DNA from: Pristionchus mayeri
Taxonomy: Eukaryota > Nematoda > Chromadorea > Rhabditida > Neodiplogasteridae
DNA length: 64,000 bases
NCBI GenBank assembly: GCA_036245805.1
Contig: BTRK01000002.1
Location: forward strand, 18,593,067-18,657,066
Direction: 5' to 3'
Both the position numbers and the translations under genes were made by a program. The notes under the pieces were generated by a model. It was not told where the DNA came from, ran no database searches, and worked only from the letters and a program-made list of their open reading frames with translations. Shown one piece after another: positions 9,449 through 21,303 of the stretch (position 1 is the first letter of the stretch; every line of letters starts with the position of its first letter).

Positions 9449-10770
9449 ATGCTCGCTCTTCTGTTAGGTGAGATTCCCATTCTGTCCCTTCACGAAATCA
9501 TGAATTATTCCAGTCTCTGCCTCTCTGGTGGCAGCATCCTCTGCTGCATGTACAGCTGCACAGATGGATGTGAGTGAAATACAAGCTACCACATTTAAAA
9601 ATTTGGATTCAGACGATCGGCAAGTGCTATGCGGATTACAACAAAGCATATGGAATCAACGATCAGCCACCCTTGGGTCCCGACTATTTCGAGGTATCGC
9701 CCTTACACTCCTTTAATTGTATCCAGAAAAAAAACATAAGCATAACGAAGTTAAAGAATACCTCGGCTCACCTTAAACTTTTAGGATTTCCACCGTAAGA
9801 GATCGGACATGATGAATAAAGACTCGATCGCAGCCAAACCAGCCATTGCACAGTGAGATATTTAGATATTGATTGTGAAAGTGAGTATTAAATAGAAGGT
9901 GCACTCAGCATACAATCCCGAGCACCATGACTAATCCTTTGGTGCTCGAAATAAGAGGAGTTGACACTAAGAAGAGCTCTCAGTGGGAGGAATATGACCG
10001 CATCAATGATCACGCCGAGAAAGGAATTACGAGGGCTCCTTCAGGTACGGTGCAGCCCTAACTGAGTGTCTGAAGCCTGTGGCTGACTGCATTGTGGACT
10101 CCACTTACGAGCAGACGCCCCTTTCTTGCAACAAGGATAATGGAGACGGACACAGGTCACCGTGTTAATCTTGGCTCTAATCTGATAATTTTTTTTAGAT
10201 TCAACCTCGATCGAGTGCAGACTGCATACGAATGCACGGAACCCGGATATGGTTGTATGTTTGAAGATAATTCACTTGAAGTCGTGATAAGATAAATGCA
10301 AAAGCTTAGTTTTAAAAAATCGAAGAATTCTCGATATTTGTTTTGCAGACCAGATGCGTCACTTCTACTGCATCGAACACTTCAAGAGCCTCGACTCGAC
10401 GACTTCGACCGACCCGAACAGAATGAAACTCACGCAGTGCGGGAAGGATTACAATGCAGCCATCGACCCCACCAAGAATCCATCCGATGATGATCTGTGC
10501 AAGTGAGGACTACTACAATAGTCTTTAAACGATGACATAGTAGATGACCTAAAATTGGTTCAATCGGAATCTTCACAGGGCATATCAAGCCTACACTGCG
10601 TGCTATCGTGATGTCTTCGCCGGTTACTGCGGATCTGATGAGGTCCATGTATTCATTCGATCATAGCTGATCTTTGGTCTTTGCAGGCGGGTGAATTCTA
10701 CTGCATGCTCGTCTCTCAGGAGTATCGTCTATGGGCGCCAACTTGCGCCTTTGACTGCAAGAAACACTGA
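9449..10770 (+). CDS. Secreted cysteine-rich protein, T20D4.11-like (DUF19) domain, copy C
   Basis: Nine exons: 9449-9467, 9514-9569, 9613-9693, 9785-9852, 10045-10155, 10199-10254, 10349-10502, 10579-10642 and 10687-10770 (230 residues). The signal peptide is MLALLLVSASLVAASSAAC. Blocks are ALTECLKPVADCIVDSTYEQ, PLSCNKD, VQTAYECTEPGYGY, QMRHFYCIEHF, ACYRDVFAGYC and the terminal CAFDCKKH. It alone of the three keeps both the PLSC and the YEC cysteines, so it may be closest to the ancestral cysteine set. The third intron donor is the only GTATCG in this position. Intron phases match the neighbours exactly. No function can be assigned beyond a predicted extracellular disulfide-rich protein. Confidence 0.85.
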
Positions 10771-11792
10771 AGAGAGTGATGAGAGATAAAGAGTGGCATC
10801 GATCGATCATTGAGCACTGAGGGATAAAGAGGCATTGGAGAGAAGTGATACAGAAGACGAAATATAGATAGTCCAGTATCGCAATGAAAGAATACTAGAA
10901 TATTTTGAGCACTGTTTTCAGCGCCCTCATTTTTCAGAAATGGGAGAATATTTTACCTCTGTAGAATGCTATAACAAAAAGTGTTCACGATGCAACCGTG
11001 CCAACATTTGTCGTTGTTCTTTACGTTTTTCTTTAAATTCATCAGACTCTGACCCATTCATTGGATGATCTCCATTCTTCTCGAGTCATACGAGAGAGAT
11101 AAATCTGGAAATGGGAAGAAGCACGGAAACATCCAATCGAGAGAGTCTATTCTATTGTGCTCCCATCAACTAAATCTTCACGAATCTTCTCGAGCGCGAG
11201 TCAATATTTCTCACTCTCGAGCACCACCAGCGGGTATGCCTAGACTACGACAGTTCCACTCCAAACTACGCCCGACCTTGCAACTCTCCCCTCCCTTCTC
11301 ACTTCTCTCTCGATGATTCCTTCACTCTCATCTTCCCTCCTTGTCTTCCCTCTCTCCAATCTGCACATTATCTCCTCTCCCTCACTTCCTTATCAATCAA
11401 TGAGAAGGAACTCGTGAGAATGAACCCTCTAGTTCTCCTTGTTTTGACTCACTAAATCACTCTCATCACCTCAGCAACCATTCTCTTATTTCATCACACG
11501 CCGGTCCTCTATTTTATTCATTATCGCATTTCCTTTAACCATCTTTAGATCAGACGTCATCCCAATTCCGATTGTTCTCACTGGTTATAGTTTTGTTGTT
11601 TTCTTGTGATATACTGTTCTTTCCTCTGTTCCACATGTCTGATCACTCTAATCGATTATTATCATTCCGCTGTTTTCTCTTTCGCACCTTTCTCCATTTT
11701 TCTCGAATGTGAGAAAGTTCTCGAATCGTAGTCAGCTCATCTTTGTTCTTTTCGCAGTTCATTCTATCGTGCTAATCCCTCTTTGGTTGAGG
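10771..11792. other. Intergenic region upstream of prx-5
   Basis: About 1 kb with no supported exon. The right part is strongly pyrimidine-rich. A TTCGCAG acceptor-like site at about 11757 lies just before the prx-5 start and could be a trans-splice or 5' UTR intron acceptor. Confidence 0.5.
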
Positions 11793-14700
11793 ATGAAATC
11801 GATGGCGGAAGGAGAGTGCGGGGGGTCGAATGCCCTCGTCTCACTGGCCCACAACTACGGACAGACGAATGAACGAGTCGGACCATCCGAATCCAGAGGT
11901 ACGCTCGCTCTACTTGTATCCACAGTTTTCCTATCGTCATCAATTTAAGATGATCAAAAGAAAGAATGTACAATATAGAAAGGGTCAAGGAAGATAAATG
12001 AACGCCATTATGCATGAGGGTAGTTCAGGCATTTCCACCCTGTTGCCGTCATCGTCGAGGGGCGAGCAGTTCGCACAGGATTTCCTTGCCGATCAAGCTA
12101 GGAGAACCGCAGCCCCGACCACATTCGATATGAAGGTACACAATAATTCGAATTATCTCCTAGAATCTGTTCACTTTATGAACCTCTCATGACAATTGAA
12201 TGGAAACGGAACGGGTATTACTCATTATCCGGGAATGAGAACTTCAGGGACGGAGGGAGTGTCAAGGAATTTTTAGACGAATTTCTAGTTGGTTCTTTTA
12301 ATGGAGTCCATAACTCGACAGTCCTATTGTTCTCCTTTCTTTCAGGCTTTGTCTCGTCAGTTGCCTCCCTCTTCTCAATCTGCGGCAGTTCTCTCCTCCC
12401 AATGGACGAAGGAGTTCAATCCAATCAATGCATCTGCCAACTCGAGATCAGCACAGGTCAGGGTTTATAATGACTAGAGATTTGACTGTACTCGATCTAT
12501 CCTTTCGAGCACCATGTACTCTATATTTCTGGTGCCACATCTGATTAGATTGCATTGATATTCGTCAGTTGAATCAACTCATTGGATATGCTCTCCCTTC
12601 CAGTTGGCATCTCAATGGTCCTCCTCTTTCCATCCCTCTTCCTCTCCGATGGAATCAGCATGGAGATCAGCCACTTCCACTCCTCAGCCACTGGCAGTCA
12701 CTGGTGGAGGACAGACCATGATGGGAAACATGCCTCAGTCAGTCTCATTCTCTCACGCAAATACCTTTTCATTTGAAGTTGAGCTAATACGGAGAAATTT
12801 CGGATAATGTAGTTGTAAAACTTGAATAGATCCTATAGCTGAATTTTCCTCTGCAGATCTTCCTCCTCCGGGATGTGGTCCTCCGAGTTCCTCGATCGAT
12901 TCGATTCCAACGTCACGGATAAGGTCGTCTTAGAACATGTTAGCACGCTATTCAATGCCGATAGGGAAGATTAGGAGAGATTTTGTTGTCCCTTGAATTT
13001 AAGTCATTGTTCACCCTGTATCCGTCAGAAGAAACGTTAATGGGTTATCAGACTTCCCAATTCGGTTTCGCTTATAAATTGAAATGTATTCAGATAGCCT
13101 CTGACTGGACGGGTGAATTCAACAACCAGAAGCACGAAGAGCAATTGTGGCAGAAGTTGGAGGGAGAATGGGCACAGCAGAGAGAAGAATTCATGAGGAA
13201 GGGATGGGAACAAGAGACGGTGAGGAAAATGAAGATGAGAATGAGAGAGATCGATGATCAGAGCCCCCACTACATGGCATACTCACTCAAGAGAATGGTG
13301 CGTGTAGAGAGTAGAGATCAAAGATCAGACTGCTTACTAACCAGTAGAAGATGAGTAGATGTAATCTGCCAGCTGAGAGTGAGTCCTCTCTCGCAGCTGG
13401 CAGATTGAGTATTGGTAGAAGCGTGCATGCTCTTCCCCACTAACTACCTCCTCCCCTGTGTGCATCCACAGGAGGAACGATTACAGGCCACTCAACAGCC
13501 ATACATCCACCAGAGTGAGAACCCATTCGTGCAGGACCAGGCTGCACTCAGGATCGGTTAGCATCTAATTCTTGTTCTCCAATATTTACGATTAGGAAGC
13601 TAAAATCACGTGTTTAATCAACATCTAAAACAGTAGATGAACAGGAATTGAATCCTCAAAACGTCATCCTAACGATCCCTTCTTTGAGGGGACGATGCTA
13701 TGCGAGGGGGCGACCTCGAACGGGCTATTCTCGCTTATGAAGCCGCAGTGCAGAACAATCCCCAGGATGCTATGGTGAGAATTGACTGTTTGTTGTTGAA
13801 TGTATGAGACTTAGTGGATGAGAGGAGGAGAGTAGCTGTCTAAAGCCTACATATATTTGAGAAATATCTCGTAATATCGTAAAGATGCTTGTCAGACGTG
13901 GTGTCGACTGGGTCTGTCTCACGCTGAGAACGAGCACGATGATAAGGCTATCCAAGCATTCAGAAAGGCACTCGAGATTGACCCCAGAAATGAAGAGGTA
14001 CTATTAACCTCTATGTGCAATAGAACTGTAATGAGATATTCGACCCCTTGATGACTGATTCTTTCTCTTGCAGGCTCTTCTCTCCCTCTCCGTTTCCCTC
14101 GCCAACGAATGTCTCGAAAACGACGCCCTCGAACAACTTGAAAAGTACATTATATATTTTTTGTTGTAAAAGAACACTGCCGCTTTGGAGAAAAAGGTGC
14201 GGTGTGGAGGAAGTATAAGATCTGATTTTTTTTCGATCTCAACCTTGCATTTCAATAGTTCTTTTGTCTGCTCATGATTGTTTAACTTTTCACCTAAAGA
14301 ATAATATTAACTTTCCCCCTCCAGATGGTTGTCTTCTCACACTGGTGGGGATCCGACGCAGATCAAGCGACTCAAGCCCACGTACTCCTCCTTCCTCGAT
14401 CACTCTGACTTCGATCGAGTCGAGTCTCTCTTCCTGTCCACTGCTGCTCGTCAATCCTCTGCTGATGCAGAACTGCAGAATGCACTCGGAGTGAGCATCC
14501 TCTCCCTTTCCCTCTCATTCTTTCGTATTGGACCGTGCCAAAAATACCCTCATCACGTCAATCCCGTCCCATGTAAATGTTGATGAATAAAAAATAAGAA
14601 TGAGAATAAATATGAATTCTTCATCCATTCCATCATTCCAGGTACTCTACAATCTCGGTCGCAACTTCGAACGAGCCGTCGACTCTCTCAAACTCGCCAT

Positions 14701-16320
14701 TGCCACCAAACCAGATGTGAGCAACGATCGATAGATACCATAATCCTTCTCTTCCCTTCAGGATCCCCGACTGTGGAATCGATTGGGTGCGACACTTGCG
14801 AATGGAGATCGTACGCCCGAGGCAATCTCTGCTTACAGGTGAGATATCGAGGAAAAGACCCACAATCGTGAAATGGTTTACGATGCCATGAAAAGTAAAG
14901 ACTAGAACTTTCTGTTTGAGTATTCCCAATTAACTGGATTGTTTCACAAGTTGTTCAGACTCGTTCTTCATTGTCTGCCTCAGTAGAGCATCTCTCTCCT
15001 TGCAGGGAGGCCCTCCGTCTCTATCCTTCCTACGTGCGTGCTCGCTACAATCTGGGCATCTCATGCATGCACCTCAACAGCTATCGGTGAGATCATCCCT
15101 TCCTAGGGGCTGCTTCCTTTGGGAGGAAGGGCCTGAGAAACCCACTAGTGCTGAGGGGGTGTTTCTGCGGGGTATTCCTCGTGAGAGTACTCTCGTGTTG
15201 TCCTCCATTCTCTTCATTCCATCACTTCACGTGGGGGTCTTCTCCTCTCTCCTCTCTCCTCTGACTCAATCCGATCCTTAACCTCATGGGTCACAATTCG
15301 AACCCTTCGATTCTCTCCCAACAACTGCCTCGAAGTGACAAAAAGAGAGGGAAAGACGTAGTCGTGTGATCAATGACCGTCAGGGTTCTCACTTATCTCC
15401 TCTTCCGATAGAAGAAGCAGAAACTCGTGAGAGGGCGGGGGTTCATGGGTTCCATCTCTATTTCCGAGGGGAGAAAGGGCAGAAGGATGAGGAGAGGAAG
15501 ATTGCCAGCCATTCCCCCTCTCGTCCCTCTATTGCACCCCCCGAATGCACTTTCCATGTGGGGGGAAGTGTCTCTTCTTCCCCATTACTTCCCTCTTCCT
15601 TGCTCACTTTTTGTGTAGAGAAGTGGTAGAGATGCAGAGAGCACGCGCTTCTTTCGTCTTCCAAGCAGTGGACTGAGGGGCAAAAAGAGAGTGGATGAAC
15701 CCAAAGGAGAAGACGAATGTTCAGATGGGGCGGACGAATGGGAGAATCATAGGAAGGGGTGGGGGGGGGGGGGGGGTCGTGTGTTCTCTACTCAGTGCTC
15801 CCTAGACTGCAGAGTTAAATCCACACAGCAAAGGGCAGGCGCACTTTGGAGGGAGGGAAGGAGGGTAATATCGTGTGAATAGACAAGAGAGGAAAGTGCA
15901 GAATGTGGAAGGGGGAAGTATGGCAGAGAGGAAGAGATCATAGGATACCAACTGACTACTACTCTTTCCCAGTTGTTTCCGGTGAAATGAACAGGGTGGA
16001 TCTCGTGAGAATGGGAGGGTCTCAACCATCTTCTCTCATTTCAGTGAGGCAGTCCATCACTTCGCCGATGCTCTCGATCTGCAGAAGGGAGGATCTAAGG
16101 AGCAATCCGCCATCTGGGGACCACTTCGATCCTCCGGTCAGTTTTAGGCCGGGCGACGTTTCGGAGACATCGCACCACACTACATCACACACCACCCTTC
16201 ATTTCAGCCGTTCGCTGTCTCTCTCACGCGCCCCAACTGCTGCCATTCGTAGATCAGAGGGATTTGGCAGGACTGAAGCGAGCACTCGGCAACCTCCCCC
16301 CGTCAGATCGGAGTATCTGA
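11793..16320 (+). CDS. prx-5: Peroxisomal targeting signal 1 receptor PEX5/PRX-5
   Basis: Sixteen exons: 11793-11898, 12029-12135, 12346-12456, 12604-12737, 12857-12923, 13094-13297, 13472-13556, 13689-13774, 13896-13997, 14074-14144, 14325-14490, 14642-14716, 14762-14838, 15006-15086, 16045-16136 and 16208-16320 (555 residues from ATG 11802, 558 from ATG 11793). The N-terminus has the conserved ECGGSN motif, whose Cys is the monoubiquitinated export residue in the family. Four WxxxF motifs (WTKEF, WSSSF, WSSEF, WTGEF) would bind PEX14/PEX13. TPR repeats follow (GDLERAILAYEAAVQNNPQD, DDKAIQAFRKALEIDPRNEE, NLGRNFERAVDSLKLAI, TPEAISAYREALRLYPSY). The protein ferries PTS1 cargo from cytosol to peroxisome. 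Exon 8 uses a TTTGAG acceptor. The last long intron (958 bp) holds G and C tracts. No damage is seen. Confidence 0.95.
15761..15776 (+). repeat. 16-base G homopolymer in a prx-5 intron
   Basis: An uninterrupted G16 run, just after GGGGT, lies inside the 958-bp intron of prx-5. It is one of many C/G homopolymers in the window and could form G-quadruplex structure in the transcript. Confidence 0.9.
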
Positions 16321-16486
16321 ATCAGAAGACACCGGGGTAGATCACCCCTCCACTCCCCACCCCTCCCTACAATACTCCGAGATGCCTAGTCCCCTACCGT
16401 ACTCCCAGTTGCCTAGTCAAGACCTGTATGTACCCGAGAACGGTCGATAACATGTGATTTGTACAGTACCCATCTCTAGATGGATC

Positions 16487-16492
16487 AATAAA
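16487..16492 (+). terminator. Candidate poly(A) signal of prx-5
   Basis: AATAAA lies 167 bases after the prx-5 stop. It overlaps the ATG at 16492, which argues against that ATG starting the next gene. Confidence 0.5.
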
Positions 16493-16668
16493 TGAGTTGT
16501 GTCGCACTCTGGCTCTTCTTCGTACCTCTTCTGATACAACTCAACGCGGTGATAACTCATGGAACAGCTGTTAGCTCTCCTCCCTATCACCCTCCCTCCC
16601 CCCTCTCCCCTCCATTCACCCCTCGCTCCTCCATCAGAGCTGTCGTTGGTGCTGCATCAGCTGCAAGT

Positions 16669-18725
16669 ATGTCCTCCCCTCCCTCCCTCTCTCTCCCTCT
16701 CCCTCTCCTTCCCTCCTCTCGCCCTCCTCGCCCCTCCCTCCATCTTCCTTCTCGGTCACATGCACTTTGTCTTTCCCTCCTAGTACTGCTCTTCCTCTCT
16801 CCCTCCACTACGGCCAGTCCCTACTATGAGAGAGACTGGAATGGAGCTGATGATGACTCGACTGTGTACGTTTACCTTTTCAGTTAATAGTTAGTAATTA
16901 GCGACTTTGGCCTTTGGCCAGGCGGTTGTCGTAGGGAATGGAGATCAGCTCACGTGATCATCACAGATATATCGATATCGATGAGATATTCTTAGATCTT
17001 CCCGATATATCAATAACGAATTTCGAAATTCTCAATGACCCTTCCCGTTCGTGTTTTCGTCCTATTCCGTGATAACCTCATAAACCGTTCTAGTTTAGAT
17101 TCGAGGCCGATGGCTCCACCGGCGGGTCATCTTCCCGTCCCTCCGACCCTCCATCCCTCTCCATTCCACGTATTAGCCCCTCGACCAGAACTGAGACAAC
17201 TCCCGATAGACAGATTCGTCCAGAGACAGTCAGTTGCTCCTTTGATCATCACATCACGAATTGTGATCATGCCCAAGTGCTTCCTATGTTCCATTTTATC
17301 CGTCTTCTTCAAACTTCAAACTCTTCAGAGTCAATTTTCATAGGACTAATGCATGGAATGAAAAGATAATAGTGCGAGCACTAAGTGTTTTGAGATAAGC
17401 ACCTCCATGCCTACCGTACTGACTCCTCACTTCGTCTCCGCTCCTCAACCTCCTCCTCCTCCTCCTCCTCTTCCGACCATCCTCACTCTAGATCAGGCAA
17501 CATCAACTGTTCAGCCATCCATTAGTCTCGAACTACAGGCAAGACCCTTTTACGAATTCATTTGTCATCGAAGTTCATCTTTTCTCTTCAGAATACGCGC
17601 ATGATGGAAATCGTAGCGAATCTCACCAAGAAACTCGGGCAAGGCTCAAGCTCAGGGTGAGAGATTGATTGAAAACGGACTTTCAAATTATTGATCAACG
17701 GTGTATTTTGGTCTCCATTCCAGATCAGATATTTCTATTTCCTTCACACCTGATGAACTCAAGAAGATGCAAGAGATCATTGGTGCTACTGGTCAGAGAC
17801 TGAAAGCCGACTTCGAGACTACGGTAGGATTGGGTCTTTCATATCCTCGAATTGCACAATATTCCAGAGGCGTGAGTTGATGATGCCCAGTGGAGGAGGG
17901 AAGATTCCCGATCTCTACAACTACGATGATTCTAAGCAGATTGTGAGCCCACTATGATCACCACTATCCAATAATATTGATTTAGGAGAACCCCCGCTTT
18001 CGCGAGGAAATCGATTTGATCTACTCGACTCAGCCTCCCGAGAACAATTCTACCGTAATCGAGGAATCAACTCTCCCCCCGACGGAACCAATTCCTGATG
18101 ATCTCATTTTAACGGATCCAGAGAACCCCGATCAAGATTCTGGTGAAAATGAGCAAGAATCGACTGACGGGGAGCTTATTGAGGTACTGTAGGAGAACTG
18201 ATACGGTAGTGAAGGGTAAATTACAGCCGATCCGACCCGCACTGTGCAAACTGAACACCGATGATGGTGAGATAAGTAATATACTGTATTCGATTATCGA
18301 TTGGTTTTCAGAAGTGATTTCTCTCGTCTGGATGTTCCTTCAGTCCCGTATTAGACAGTGGGGATACGATGAGGATCAGAGTACGGTACTCGTACTCACT
18401 ACTTTCGGGCTCCTTCTCGATGCCGAACCCCCACTCGTTGAAGCGGAGGAGACCGGATTCATCTACGAGTACGGTAGACGGTTATCGACAACTGACATTT
18501 TATTATTCAGTATGAAAGCAGCGATTCAATGTCTGTTCCGTGATTGTCGACTGGCGATGCCAAACAAGAGAATTCCTGAACGGGTTGTAGTCATGCCATC
18601 CAGTCCCAAGTAAGAACATCCTTCAATCGATATTCCAATGAAATGTGTTGAGGAAGCGGGAGACGGTCGAGTACCACAGTAATCTCTTCGAGTGTCATTG
18701 CCCCCGAGGATACGTTTTTGTCTAA
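16669..18725 (+). CDS. Unrecognised protein with signal peptide and Pro/Ser-rich region
   Basis: I do not recognise the family. Exons that fit by phase: 16669-16865, 17099-17228, 17395-17538, 17592-17656, 17724-17823, 17868-17942, 17986-18183, then 18227 onward. From 18227 the sequence stays open to 18613 with or without two putative introns (18267-18311, 18381-18443, both multiples of three). A final splice at 18611 to about 18653 would end at TAA 18723-18725 with CHCPRGYVFV. The start is uncertain: a signal-peptide-like stretch ALCLSLLVLLFLSPSTTAS precedes SPYYERDWNG, and a 3' splice site at 16637 could be a trans-splice acceptor behind prx-5. The body is Pro/Ser/Thr-rich with a seven-Pro run, then a helical segment (FTPDELKKMQEIIGATGQRL) and an acidic stretch. 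The intron after 17538 has a GC donor (CAG|GCAAGA). Confidence 0.6.
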
Positions 18726-21127
18726 TATTCTGTACTTTCCAACTTCCTTGTTTATCAAATTACATTTGTCGCTCGTTCGCACCTGTCTTGCTCACTTACT
18801 AAATTTTGCTTCACTCAGTTATCAAATTGCGGGTTAGTAAGCTAGTTTGTACATAGCTAGATGCGGCTACACACAGTATTTGTTCGTGATGAAGAAACGG
18901 TTCCATGAATCAAGTAATCACTTATATTCGCCATACATTGATAAATTATGATTGTATAAATAAATACTTTGATAATATTTTTTTTAAAAATAGTTGTCAA
19001 TAAAAAACGAAAAATGTATTCCTAATTAGAAATACGGTAGCACACGATCAAAGTATTTTATCGACTAATTCGGAAACCATGTTTCACTTCAATTTCGATC
19101 CAATGCTCTCCTGTTCTATAGGTGATGTATTGCTGTTTGCTGTTGCTTATGTTGTTCAAGTGTTCTATAGTCTTTCCTACTTTCGCCTCGTTATCATCTT
19201 CTTTCATCGCTGCGAATCGTGCTTCTCTCCACTATTTTCTGCGATCACTCGCGTTCTTTTGGCGCCACGAACTCGGTTTTGACACTGTTGCTTTCTTTTG
19301 TTCGCTTATTACGATGATGTGGTGCGAGAATGAGTTCCTCTACTTATCTCTCCCCTCTCTTATATTTTCCTCTCCTCTCCATATCTCTCCGATTGACCAT
19401 TTATCAGTCCGTTTGATCTCGCCTTGACTCGTGGGTCGATCCATCCTCCTTCTCTCTTCTTCCCTCCATTCTCGCCCCCGATACCATTTCCCGTTTTGCC
19501 TCCTGCCGATTGACCAGATATTCTTCCAAACTTGATCCGCCCACTATTATTTCCACTGTGCCTCTTAATTTGCGCTCTATTCGATGCTTCCCATCATTGC
19601 CTGTTTAAGTGATCTCCTTCTATTTCCACTCATCGTTCTAGATTCGCAAGTCCGTTCGATCAATGAAATTAGGTTACATCTGTAAACGGTTTAAAGTAAG
19701 AGAGGACGCGATAATCATGGCGATAGCGAATGGTCACTGCCTCTCTCTCTATTTCTCCCACGTTTCTTCCCCATATTAAATGGAATCGTCGAGATTAGAT
19801 CGTGTGAGTGAGAAAGACAGAAAAATGTAAGTTACGGAGAGGGGAAAGAAGTAGTCACTCATTTACGAGCTTGAGCTTTCTCTTCTCTTTTATCTGTCTC
19901 CACTCTCCCTCCTCTCTGCACGCGACCCCTTTTCCCCTCCCAACTGCAGCGATTGTACAAGCATATCACTATTCCTATCACTCTTCTCTATCCATTCTAT
20001 TCAAATTGGAGTGTTTACCGCAATGTTCCGCTCTACAATTTTACCTGTCGTATACTCTCTAAGTGGTTCAAGTTCAGTCGTAAAACTAGGTACTTGCCCG
20101 GGTCGGATATCACCCCTCTAGACGGTTCCCCTTTGGTATTCGGATTGGATTAACTGAACTCTCCTCTCTTCCCCTTGAGAGGGGCCTGCAGGGTCTCTCC
20201 ACAGGTGGTCTTTATAGACTATCTCCCCATATTCTTCTTCCCTCACCACCTTCATTCGCAAGTCCCAGTTCTCTTACATTATAACTCGAAGGGTTCCTAT
20301 CTATCTCGTATCGTCTCAATCAATCTAACTGCTCCAATTCCATCTCCGCCTCCTTCATATTGATCACTGCTCATCCCTCCCATCCCATCATCCTCCCGTT
20401 GTCTTATAACCTCCGTACCCTTTCCCCTTTCCCTCAGTCTCGATCTCCAAATGGTGGCTAATTCATTGGTTCCTTCCCGACTATCGCCTCTCTCCTTCAA
20501 TTGAGATAAATCTAAGATTAACGCGCTCTCCGGATCTTTCCCTTAGTAATCTCGCGTCACTTTTATAGTAGACATCCACATATCCCATTCAATTTTGAGC
20601 CCAGTCAATGAGAATAGATTCCTATCTTTTTGGGATATCTCCATTCATTCCTCCGTGCCTCATTGCCTCCTTTCCTTGCCTTCCTATCGTACGATTCACT
20701 GTTGACTAATACATTCAAAGGGCATCAATAGATTCTTATCAATTCTGAATCAGTCATCGATTTTAGCTACCAGCCCATACATTTTCCATGTGATTGTATC
20801 CAAACATGAATGTCCATGAACTGAAGTGGAGTAGATGAGAGATGGAATAGGACTGTATAATAGGAAATGAGGTGAGAGATGAAGTGAAAGGAATGGGCAA
20901 ACACAGACTGTCAAGGGACTATCTAGAAAATACTGCTCTGTAAGAGGTGGTTCGAGAAACGGTGAGGGCGAGTAAGGGGAGGAGGTGGGGAGAGCGGATG
21001 ATTTATACGAGCAATGCCGCAAGGTACGGTGTGTCATGATAGTTCGTGAGTAAGGGACATTAGATAGACGTTGGGTTCCAACATGGACAGCTTTCTAGGT
21101 CTGCTAGCGGGCTTATTTGGCCAATAG

Positions 21128-21303
21128 GTGGTTAGATCTCGTTTGATGAGGCGGAGCTCTCGAGATGATCTCGATTGTGAAGAAGCTTATTGCCACCCTC
21201 ACAGAGCGGGTCTCCTTTTCAATGGAGATCCGCAGTTTAGAGGAAAAATTGGGACAAATTCATTCGTACCTTGTAATGGGCAGGTGCAATTAGAAGGCGT
21301 TCG
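21128..21303 (+). other. Weak candidate coding exon
   Basis: An open stretch encodes charged, Cys-containing sequence (RSSRDDLDCEEAYCHPHRAG and VPCNGQVQLEGV) of better composition than its surroundings and ends at a GTGAGT donor. A possible upstream ATG at 21083 encodes MDSFLGLLAGLFGQ. I recognise no family and cannot connect further exons convincingly, so this is recorded only as a candidate. Confidence 0.2.

Noticed and set aside
16492..16668. Start of the unknown gene at ATG 16492
   Set aside because: The ATG overlaps the probable prx-5 poly(A) signal, and no donor in that segment matches the phase of the next acceptor, so ATG 16669 is preferred.
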